Shown: one piece after another, positions 24,201 to 34,000 of the stretch
How the letters are laid out: each line of letters starts with the position of its first letter
How positions within the stretch are numbered: the stretch's first letter is position 1
Assembly (NCBI GenBank): GCA_002118135.1
Contig: BDIU01000088.1
Span: forward strand, 62,001 to 126,000
DNA length: 64,000 bases
Reading direction: 5' to 3'
Source of the DNA: Trebouxia sp. TZW2008
Lineage: Eukaryota > Chlorophyta > Trebouxiophyceae > Trebouxiales > Trebouxiaceae
The notes under the pieces: generated by a model
The model's database searches: none
Told to the model about the DNA's origin: nothing
The model's input: only the letters and a program-made list of their open reading frames with translations
Made by a program: the position numbers and the translations under genes

Positions 24201-26985
24201 CTGAGCTTATATGCAATAATGATGAAAGTTGTTGATGCACATGCCAGCAACAGCATTTAGGATGTGTGTGTCTTGCAAAGCTTGTGTGGCCAGGCTAGCA
24301 CGTTTTGTGCATCATGACAACTGATGCCACAATTGTCACAAGTCAAGCAAAACATCATCAACAGCGTGGGATGAGTTCAGCTACCTAGGCATGGGTCAAT
24401 GGCACATCCCAGACAAGAAAATGTCCAAAATGTGGCATGAGTTCAATTACCTAGGCATGTGTCCATGGCAGCAGAATAGAGGTTCCAGGTGAGGGCTAGG
24501 GCATGAGCCCTCTCACTGCACTGAACCTCCACTTGCCTGGTCAGTTCTGCCATCACAACTGCCATAGCGGTGGTGAAGGACGCTGTGCAGTATGTCTTCC
24601 AGCCAATGTTGCCGCCAGTGTTCAAAGCTGTATGCTCAGGCTGCATCGAGCCTTTGGTAGGATCTCTGACAGGGGAGTGGGTGTCATCTGTCAATGTATG
24701 ACACTGTGGTGTTTGCTCTGGAGAGCTTGTATGGTGTGGGGCTCCTGTGTGACCTGCACAACAGCAGCAAACTCTGAATCCAGCAATAGTCTGCATGCAT
24801 CGAGGTGCCCGAGAAATTGCTGATGGTGGTCTTGCAGCATATGCATGTATTCAAAGGCCCAGATTTGACCATGCTGCATACTGCACAACACAACACAACA
24901 CAACACAACACAACACAACACAACACAACACAACACAACACAACACAATGGCTTCATAAGTGCACAGCTGAGAGATGGGGCAACTCAGGCACTGCTGGCA
25001 TGGCAAGCATATGCAGACATCTGTTTTTCCTGCAATACGTCAGCAACAATGTTGTCACATGACAACCAGTCAGATACACAGCCTGTTGTACCCATGCTGC
25101 TACCAGCTCTGTGCGTGGGTGAGGGCGAGCGTGATTGGCGCTGCACTGCTCTGTCTGCCTTATTGTGTGGCACAAGCAAACTGTCATCGTCATGCACTGC
25201 TGAGGCTGAGGCTGGAGCTGATAAATGGCGTCTCCAGACAGCAGCCCTGGAAGCAACAGCTGTATGCTACACTGAGCGCAAAACAGTGCGTGCACATGCA
25301 TTGATGCTAGTACATGATTGCCGAGCTCATGCACACAAGCAGGACCATCAGTAGCAGGCAAACACCTATAAATGCTGCTTGCTTAACTGGACTGCTTCCC
25401 CACACAGAGACCGCCCAGCTCAGTATGGCTGGACACCTTGAAATCCTTAATCATAGTGGTAGCAGCACGCAGAAGTATATGAGCCGTGGTGTTGCCCTGC
25501 TGCTGAGAGCAATGTCTGTGCAGCAGAACAGTGTTGTGGCAACAAAACACAAACAGAGCAGCAGCAGCAGTGCACAAAGCTACCAGCAACTCAAGCTCAC
25601 ATTTCAGAAGCTTGTGAAGGGCTGTGTATGAGCTGTCCCAGGAACGCTTGTACAGCCAATGCATCGCGCCTGTTGCTGGGCTGCTCAGCAGGCAAGACCA
25701 GCAGATGTGCTTCAGTATGGCTACCAGGCTCCTCTGACAGCAATGGCATGGTCCCTGCAGGAAAGCTGATGGCCTTAGGTAGTTCTAGTTCTACGCTTGA
25801 CGAGGCACCTCTTGCATGCATGATGCACCTAACGAGCACTTCCATTCAGAGAAGAAGCAGCGCGTGCAAAGCGGCCAACTCAACATATATACACATATAC
25901 ACATGCATAGCCACAAGGCATTGGTCAAGAAGATGAACAGCAGTGTCATCTGCAGCATGACTTCACTATATGCTGCGCATCCATGTAGATCTGGTCTAAA
26001 TTGTTGCGAGCTGCTATTACAATACGTGCCATTTGAGTTCTAAGAGCCCCCAAGTGCTGCATATGACAATTTCACACAACCTCCGCATGCATGCAATAGG
26101 ATGTACCTGAGACTTGTGACGCTGCTTGTGGTAGTCGTAGCAAGATAGCATCCCTGTCATGATCATGAAGCTGCAACACCATGTGCTGTGCCTGGTGCTG
26201 CAGCGCATGATGTAGCCAGTCAAATTCAACTGCCTGCACAAAACAGCATGACATAGACTTGACCTGACGCACCAATGGATGCAGAAGAGCTGCTTGATCT
26301 TCGCATCGATAGGTATACAGCAGCTGCCTATCTCAAGAACACCACACAGCAAACGTGCACAAAAGCCAATCACTTCCTTTGCAGACCAGCTCATAGGTTC
26401 CTCTGTGCACGCACCTCTTGACTGCTGGGACTCAAGAGCTTGAGAGCATCATGCTTGCCTGCAGGCAGATGTTGGTGTTGTCTGTCTTGTGTCCTGCAAA
26501 GATGGTAGGCAATGAAGCAGACTTTGGACATTAGGCCTGACTGAATTAGTGCTGCCTGCATGCCACAATCACTGGACAGAGCCACAGTCGCAGAGGGCTG
26601 TGATGACATGGAAGATAAAGGTTCCCATGACCATAGCTGAAGTGTGAATTTGCAAAATTGGTTGCTCAGCATAAGCTTACTGTGTGCCGTCATAGGTGTC
26701 CACCAAAGCTTGCCAAGCTTGGCGTGCTGTGGCGTGTGGTGACTTGTGGACAGAGTCTGTTACTGGACACCACGGCTCGAGCTGTATGCCTCTACTGGCT
26801 AGGGGACGTTCAGTCTCCAAGTCGACTGACTGTCGTGGAGAAGGATCTGGAGCTGCAGGTCGCGATGAGGCAACAGAAGTAGCGTCGTGCAAGCTGTCCG
26901 TACGCAGACTCCGAAAAGCTGTTGGGGATCTGCCGCGAACAGTGTGTTGGAATGTGCGTGTTGAAGGCGACAGCACTGGCGGCAT
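12206..26985 (-). CDS. Giant axonemal-dynein-light-chain-like / MgtE-N-like helical repeat protein, about 31 exons
   Basis: Exons, 5' to 3': 26681-26985, 26415-26493, 26107-26233, 25601-25838, 25059-25140, 24754-24873, 24451-24703, 23836-23963, 23385-23529, 22856-23113, 22688-22740, 22467-22616, 21936-22117, 21520-21661, 21031-21246, 20547-20760, 19984-20116, 19831-about 19912, 19542-19666, 19076-19234, 18593-18793, 18185-18342, 17506-17775, 17013-17195, 16479-16716, 15438-15563, 14397-14576, 13790-14020, 13329-13478, 12771-12902, 12206-12439. Phases agree at nearly every junction. The segment MAELTRQVEVQCSERAHAL (exon 24451) resembles the axonemal dynein light chain p28/AXDND1 signature. Coiled coil follows, then repeats of the PALAAKWLAAMPAEEALAET kind resembling MgtE N-domain or flagellar-switch repeats. 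The start at 26985 is the first in-frame ATG, but an upstream exon is possible. Weak joins: 16479/15563, 19984/19912 and 18593/18342. Total about 1,700 aa. A split into two genes cannot be excluded. Confidence 0.62.
14497..15095 (-). repeat. Tandem decayed copies of the 5' part of exon 14397-14576
   Basis: The exon start (peptide FIEEALPANSGVDDAALDQL plus the preceding CTGTAG acceptor) is repeated at about 14757-14838 and 14903-14984, and more weakly at 15033-15092. A further partial copy of the intron part lies near 14650. Copies keep the peptide recognisable (ALPANSGVDDAALDQL, ALSTTSGVDDAALDQL) but are not needed for the phase-consistent model. They extend upstream in gene sense, so acceptor and intron were duplicated together. 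Confidence 0.75.
15540..15722 (-). repeat. Duplicated acceptor side of exon 15438-15563
   Basis: The sequence CCAGCATCATCAGCGTGGCA around 15543-15562 recurs at about 15667-15686, each followed by a related stretch ending in GTGTCCCACTGCCTA or GTGTCCCACTGCCTG. The first copy is the real exon start and its upstream intron, the second a copy about 123 bp further upstream in gene sense. Confidence 0.75.
16071..16560 (-). repeat. Three copies of the 3' end of exon 16479-16716 with its donor
   Basis: Related blocks begin with CAGCTTACT at about 16471, 16275 and 16078 and run about 85-95 bp each, covering the exon tail (KPKPSFSFNPAREQP in the intact copy) and the donor. Period is about 195 bp. The two downstream copies (in gene sense) have lost the reading frame. 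Confidence 0.75.
20401..20597 (-). repeat. Duplicated donor side of exon 20547-20760
   Basis: The block CACCTAGTATGGCAGCAGCC begins at 20401 and again at 20544, each followed by about 30 bp of near-identical sequence. On the minus strand this is the exon end and its GTGAGA-type donor. The copy at 20401 lies in the following intron, 143 bp away. Confidence 0.85.
24366..24474 (-). repeat. Duplicated donor side of exon 24451-24703
   Basis: GATGAGTTCAGCTACCTAGG near 24370 and its relative CATGAGTTCAATTACCTAGG near 24435 carry the same donor context and adjoining exon sequence. The period is about 70 bp. The copy nearer 24366 lies in the intron and is not needed in the model. Confidence 0.7.
24884..24948 (+). 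repeat. (ACAAC)13 microsatellite
   Basis: Thirteen pentanucleotide units without visible interruption. On the coding (minus) strand it reads as TTGTG repeats ending 10 bp upstream of the acceptor for exon 24754-24873, so it takes the place of the polypyrimidine tract. Confidence 0.95.
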
Positions 26986-28013
26986 TCCGGTGATGCCTGG
27001 CTGGGAGTGATCAGGAGTGTGCTGTGTTCTCGCAGGACTTGTGCTGCCTCTCCGATTTCCATCACTGATTGCGAGAGCAGAGCCGCTGCTCAAGGCGCCG
27101 TCTTGCAATGCTGATCCCTGAATGAGAGCCTGGCACAGCGCAGGAGCAGCTTGATCACAAGCTATGTGAGGTCGCACAAGTTCGACTTGCACGGCTCAAA
27201 CCTGCTCCAACAGCAGAGCTCGCTTGTGTTCTTGACTGTGCGCAACGCTGGCTGTAGAAAAGGCCGACCAGTTCATCATTTCAACGCTTGCGTGTCTTCC
27301 TGTTGTCTACGCCATGGTGTTAGGTCAACGCACAGGTTGCGCAATCGTTGCGCAAAAGGCGACTTGCGATTGGCACTGTCAGACAATCCCTGAGCTCGCC
27401 CTGGCATCACTGCTGCGTGTCATCACGCCTCTGAACCTTCCTGCCGGCTTGTGTCTGTACTACCCTGTAGCAGCGATGCAGAGCAGATTGTGCTTCTCAG
27501 GGCAGCCCCCCTTAGATTTTAACTCCCCTGGCAGGGGCCCAGCTTCAACTGTCAAATTGACAGACCATAGATCAATGCGAACCGTTGGCAGATGCATGGT
27601 TTTCGTGTCGCAGCAAAGCTAAAGTAGAATGCAGCAAGCTGCACATACTTGTAAATCATGTATATACACTGCACTTGCACTCAGTGACTTACACCACAAC
27701 CTGTTAAAGAAGTAGCAACAACCTCCATTTGCGACCGAGACAACTTCCTTCCCGTGCCTCTAATACAGCCGCAGACCATTAGCAACAGCTCTTGTATCCA
27801 GCTTGGCAGCAGTACACTGAAGCAGTCATTCAATGCCACAATAGCAAAAGCATGCAAAACACAAGTTTGGCCCAAGAAATCGGTTCAGACAGCAAAAAGC
27901 AAAGCAAACTTGTTTCACCCTAAACTTGCAAAGTTTGACCGTGGGCCTCCTGAAAAGCGATCGACCCCTTCCTGAGCATCATTGTTGATGGATCTTGCTG
28001 TTCTCGCAGCCTA
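26986..28013. other. Intergenic region, 5' of the giant gene and 3' of the PAM2/CCCH gene
   Basis: The two flanking genes run in the same direction. The region should contain the 3' UTR of the upstream gene and the promoter, and perhaps a first exon, of the downstream gene. The frame of the exon ending at 26681 stays open upstream of its first ATG to about 27192, which is why an extra 5' exon is possible. I see no other convincing exon. Confidence 0.4.
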
Positions 28014-31000
28014 TCAAAACGGTTGCTGTGCAACAGACCATCCATCAAACTTCCGCTCCATGGCCTCACTGAACTTGAAGGGTGAGGTGCCAGCAACACC
28101 TGCCCCCACGCCTGGAAAGGGACTTTGCTTCAAGGGTAGACTTCCCTCAAACCCGCGAGGGTTAGGAGATCTTGGCGTAGACAACCCCTGGCTGGATACT
28201 GCGCCAGGCAGTGTGGCACTGAGGGGCAGAGCAATACCAAGCCCCTTGCTTGAGGGTAAAGCAGCAGAGGCTTCCTGCTGTCTGAAACGATCAGGCTGGG
28301 GTCTTACTCCAAAAGAGAACGAGCCGTTTGGAGGGACAGAGTCAGAACTGTACGTGCCACTGAGAAGTGGCTCAGCCAACGCCTGTGGCACTGGGGCAGT
28401 TGGTGCGATTGGCTGGTTGGGATACGCTCCAGGGTCTGTCAGTGACCGCATTGAAGGGCCAAAGCTTGTGGGCAAGTCCCTTGATGCTGCTAGAAGCGAG
28501 AAGGGGCTGCTGGCAACAGGTGCTGCTGAGAATGCTGGGGCTTCAAGGGGCAGACTCATGTTGCTTGGATCCCTGTTGTGCGCAAACCTGCACTTGCCCC
28601 CTTCTCTGCAGTACCCCTGAAGATAGTACCTGCAAAGCAAATAGATAATAATGCTCATGTGCTTGCAAGTGCTCAAGCATTGTGTCGATGCACATAGACT
28701 GCAGAGCATTAAAGCAAAACTGTGAAATGCAGACTGGCACAATGTCCAATGGTCATTGTATAACCGCTGCAAAACTGCATGAAGCGTCACAATGATGCAG
28801 CAATATGACACAAAATGAGTTGATGAAAGAGCAGCTAGGACGCAATCAGATTGAGCTGGGTCTGGCAATACAGGACTTGAACACACACATACATTTTCTT
28901 GTGCAAGAATATGTAATCTGTTTGTTGTTGTTAGAAAAAGAATGGGGCAAAGGATGGTGAGGGCATGCCTGCAGGGGCGCTGCACCCTCAAAGTACGCGG
29001 CATGCGCCCATCCAGAGGTGTGGCTTCATCACCAAGGGAGCCATGGCGGCTGAGTGGCACATACTCTGGTGCATTGGTGTTGAAGCCTGCAATCACACAT
29101 GCAAGACTTCATGTATGCCTGCTGCTATCAATCCTGTTGAGGTTAAGAAGCCAGCGCACCAGCCATATGTGCTCAACGTGCTCTGTACGAGCACTACTGC
29201 ATGTTTTCACTCCACGCATTGATGTAAGCTTCTCCTTTCCTGCTAGGGAAGGACATTCATGACTGGTCTCGCCAATCCTGTTTAGCTCAATTTGATTGTG
29301 CTTTCATCTCGTGTTGCAAAAAGCAGAGATGATGCAATGCTATGCATGACAGAATACGCTGCAGGATTGACAGCAGCCAGTTTGCCTGTACTCCTGCATC
29401 CCTATCTCTATGTCAATCACATCATGGGCACCGCGCAGTTGCAAGTGGCAGTAACAGAACGAGGACCTCATAATCCAGGTTGTGCATTTCAAGTTTCTCT
29501 CACCAGGTGCAGGTGAAGCATCATCAGCCATGAAACCCAGGGCAGCCATGTGGGCGTCAACAGGCACATGCAGGTGGCCCCTGATGGCTCCAGCAGAACG
29601 GGGCCTGACTGGCTCAGCTGACTGAGGCCGCTGATCCAGATGTGATGGCAGATTGGGGGAGGCTGGCCAAGCTCCAGGGGATGTCGCACGCTGCTGCTGG
29701 GCAGGCCACCCTGCTCCCAGGGGGCCAAACTCTGGCCCTGTGCCCAAGAAATGATGCTTGGGGATACTGTCAGAGGCTGGTATGGTGTGTGCATTGTTGC
29801 TAGGAGGGTAGCATGGTCAGGGTTGCAAGGCCAAGTCCTCAGTGGGACAGACAGAGTGCTCAAGCTGTATCGTCTGAAACCCAACAATACAGTCAGCAGA
29901 TGACTCGACATGACGGCTACGTGAAGTTTATATCAGACTTTCAGTTGAGCATGAGGAAGCAAGCTGAGCCAGTACCTGATGCTGTGCTTCCAACAGATGG
30001 GAAGGCAGGAGCTGGTGCAGTGCCTGAAGGGCTCTGGAAGGCAGGCGCGGGGGCGGCAAAGGTGGGGCGGTGGGTGGCCTCCATGCCCCACCCTGCGCCC
30101 CCCATGTCAGCGTATGTCAGCTTGGTGCCCCCTGCCACACTGCTGGAGAAGCTGCTGCTGCTGCGCTCTGTGCCTGCAGGTGACCAGCTGTGCTTGAGCA
30201 TGCAGAAAGATGTGGTATGCATGAATTGCAGGATACGAAAATTGTTGCCCATGTTCTTTTCTGCTTGTGCACACAGCTTGACAAATCACAAGGTGAACAT
30301 CTAACACAAACCTATTCTTCAAGAAGCTGTCTCAGTCTGGTGTGACTCAGATTGGCAGGACCTTCGCAACACGGTTTCAAACAGGTAAGTTGAGCGCACC
30401 AAGCTCTGGGGACCATGTTCTGGGGTGAGGCTCAGCGACTGCATTGCCACTCTGCAGCACCTGTCCACTGCCTGCCTGCAGCCCAGCATGCCTAGCCAAA
30501 GGGCCCCCACCGCTGTCAGCCTGGTCAGCACCAGTGGACCCACTGAAAGCACTGTGCAGCTCAAACTGTAACCCAGCGCTGCCGCTGTTGCTGCCATGGA
30601 CACCATTGCTTGTGATGCGATGGGCCACAGCTGGGCTGTGCATTTCAGCAGGACCACTACTGCTGCCAGGGAATGTGTGAGTCATCAGGTGGTAAGCCCC
30701 AGCTGGGCTGAGGGCGTCATCAGTGCCATTACTGGTGCCATGGAAGCTGTGAGTCATCAGGCGGTGAGGCACAGCTGGACTTAGCACGTCATCAGTACTG
30801 TTGCTAGGGCCAGGGAAGCTGTGAGTCATCAGGCGATGAGCCGCAGCTGGGCTAAGGATGTCATCAGTGCTGGCTGCAGAGCTGCGCATGGAGGGGCTGT
30901 TGGCAAAGGGCCTGCCCTGAGGCTTGTGCAAGATTGACTCAGGCAAGGTGGTCTCACTAGTAGTATCGCTGTGGCGCTCACTGATGGAGGCCTCGTAACC

Positions 31001-34000
31001 ATCATACGCATCTGGAACTTGCACTGAGCCCTGCAACACAAGTCTGACTTATTTCAGAGCTACACACCCCAAGAATGTGCAACACGTCAACACGCACACT
31101 TTGATCTGCTAGTCGCCCCATCCACATCTGATAAGGAACACAGTGAAATCAATGCATGCAGAGTCAGTTTGCTTAACTTTTTGGGCTCACCTTGCACACA
31201 GCAATCAAAGAAGCCAGCAGAAATGATGCTACTTTCAAGCAAAAAGGCGATGGTCTGAGACTTGCTGTTCTGAGAAGGGCTGCTTGTTCAGCATGAGATA
31301 CGGCAGCCAGCATAGCAGAGGCATACCTGTGCTGATGGCTGATCATTGATCCACACATTGGGCTCCGCCTGACTGCCGTAGTCACTGTGCTGCTGCTGTT
31401 TCTGACCATTGCTTGGAGCAGCCAGTCTGACAGCCTGTAGCCACTGACTCTCAACACTGCCAAAGTCAGGCATTGCAGTTGGCTGAGGCTGCTGCTGGGC
31501 CTGAGCAACTGGCCCATTGGCAAAGCTTGTGAGGGGTGAGGCATTTTGCTCCTGAGACTGCTGCTGGTGCTGCTGCTGGAAGTGCAAACCATTCTGCTGC
31601 AGCGGCTGCTGCACTGGTGCATGGTGAGATGGAGGCTGTGCCTGGCCCCAGGCAGAGTTGCCTGCAGCAACGGCATGCCTTAAGCCATGCAGGTACGCTC
31701 AGCAGACACTGCCTGTGTGAGGCTTTTGTAGTATGCGGCTCTTCTGTCCTTGCTAAGCACTGTGCATGCCTTCCCATGGCTTGCTTGCGGCTGTGCACAT
31801 GCACCCGAACTGAAGAAGATTGAGCTGCGACGCATCTGTGGTCAACATGCTACCTTGTGAATTGTAGAGGCCCTTCCCGCTCACTCATGTCATGCATGTG
31901 ACTTATACTGGCAGATGATCAGGCACAATTCATTGCTTACCTGGCAGCATGCGCTCTTGGGCAACCTTGTTGTGAGTGGAGTCAGCTGTGAGCTCGTTCT
32001 CCTTGGCTGCAGCCATTTGCTCCTCTCTGAATATGCGCCGGCGCTCAGCCTTCTCCCTTTCAGCGCGTTCACGCTCAGCACGGTCCTTCTCAGCTTTCTC
32101 CTTTGCCTGCAGTCGCAGCATGTATAGTCAGTCCCTTTTGCAGATTTTGCAGGTTGCCTGAGCATGGCAAGTTCAGCGAGTCATGCATGCTTGCTGGCAT
32201 TGTTGCTCACTCATTTGCATGAGGTCACAGTATGTCCGTCCACTGTCTAGGTGGTGAAGGCAGCGCTGCATCCTTGCTTGACTGCTGGCACCCTTGCGCA
32301 CGACAAGCTTTGCTGAGCTCAAGAGTCCATCATGCAACATAAGCCCAAATTCAACAGCGCACTTAGCCAAAGCAGACAACAGTTTTGAATCAGGAATGAC
32401 GCTGTGAGTCATATAGCAAAGCTTGCCTGGCCAATGTGCCACATATTTTGACATCTGCCAGGATGAAAGGGACATTGGCTTTTGAGACATGGACAGCCAA
32501 TGGAGTGTGTTGTTGATCTCCTTTGTCCATACACTCATGTGAGCACTTGGCACAGGTCAAGAAACTCACCGCCTTTTCTCGCTCTATCTGCTGCTCCCGC
32601 TTGAGTTTGACTTCAGCTGCATGCTCCTCATTCAGTCTTGCCAGCTCCTCTGCTTCTTCCTCCAGAAACCTGAGTCAGTCAAAAGCAAACAAATTGTAAG
32701 ACATTTCAGCCCAGGGAGTTGTTTTGTAACAAGCATCATTAGATGAAATGCAACAGATGGTCTGTCAGCGGGCCTGACAAATGCGTATCATGCGATGTCT
32801 GATGACATATTCCACGGCTGTGGAATGTTTGAACACCTACCTGAAAGTGAGCCAACACGCATACACTTTACTCAGACAACAACAGAGTCACCTCACTGAG
32901 CAGTATCTCCATCACTCTGTTGGCTATATGCAATGTTTGACCTCTCATGGTGACAGCATGCAAGGGCTTCTGACACACCTGTACGCCTCTCCCAGCATAC
33001 GCTTGACAGCTGGCGCATCTGGAATGGATAGCACATCTCCCCCTGCCAGCTTGCCATTTGCCTTGTCCCCTGCTGCAGCAGTCTGCTGCGCAGCCCTGAC
33101 ATGCAGAGCGCGCCAGTTCTGTGCAGAGGACATAAAGGGCTGGGCATCTGGACCTAGGCCAGTCTCTAGCATGGTCTCGGCTTGGTCCAAGGCGTCCCTG
33201 ACTGCCCCAGTCTTCAGGGCAGCCCTCCTGCCTGGCCTGGTCCTAAGCGCTGCCTCAATCACCTACACAACAAACGTGGCAGTCAGGAAGCACAACAAGC
33301 AGGGATGACGGCAATCTCAGGCTTCTGAAAGATCCTGATGGCAATTTTGTAAATCATTGAAAGCAGAAGACATAAGATGCTATAGGGGCAGAATGATGCT
33401 GAAGAGCAAGCTGATCTGATTTTGGCTTTGGCTCAGCTGCTGAAAGTTGGTCAGATTGTTGCGATGGAACAATAATCAACAGCCCTGACACCGGCTGAAA
33501 GCATGCCAGACATATTTCATGCTGCAGGATGGAGCCTTTTCTTCAGCTCTGTAGGCAGAGCGCCTGATGCTCAGAGTCCCAGCTTGAATTCCAGCTTGGT
33601 GATAGCAGCACAGGAAGACTGTATGCTGACCCTGTATGTTTAGACAGTGTACGCTATGAAATCTACATAGCAGCTGCTGTGCCTCATTGACAAGATTGTG
33701 TCACTACAGCCAGTGCCACAATGCTTTGTCTTCTTTAAACGCACATTGAGATGTATACAACACACAAAGCACCGCCTCGCGCACCTTCTTGACATCTGTC
33801 ATGAGCAGCTTGCGCAGCTGGAACCTGGCAGGCTCAAGAAAGCTAGCCGAAACACCCCCCTGCTCGGCAGCTTCCAGTCTTGCCTTCAAAGTGCGGTGGG
33901 GCGTGGTGCCATCACTTGTGGTGCTGGTCTGCGCAGCCTCCAAGCTTTGCATGAGCTTCAACACACGCTTGGCATCTGCCACCTTGAGCCCACAGGCTGT

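Noticed and set aside
24691..24957. Minus-strand open frame with repeated CCVVL peptides
   Set aside because: The repetitive part is translation of the (ACAAC)13 microsatellite; only the downstream HGQIWAFEYMHMLQD part is a real exon.
27314..27622. Plus-strand 102-codon frame in the intergenic region
   Set aside because: Lacks recognisable motifs and splice partners, and lies between two same-strand minus genes; probably chance.
28630..29096. One 360-codon minus-strand frame covering PAM2, intron and zinc finger without splicing
   Set aside because: The stretch between 28630 and 28968 has no protein-like composition and would separate the first zinc-ligand Cys from the finger; the GC-AG splice restores it.
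33535..33610. tRNA-like sequence (D-arm-like AGCTCTGTAGGCAGAGCG and a partial B box)
   Set aside because: No pairing acceptor stem, the anticodon arm is poor and the B box matches only about 8 of 11 positions. At best a decayed tRNA remnant in an intron.
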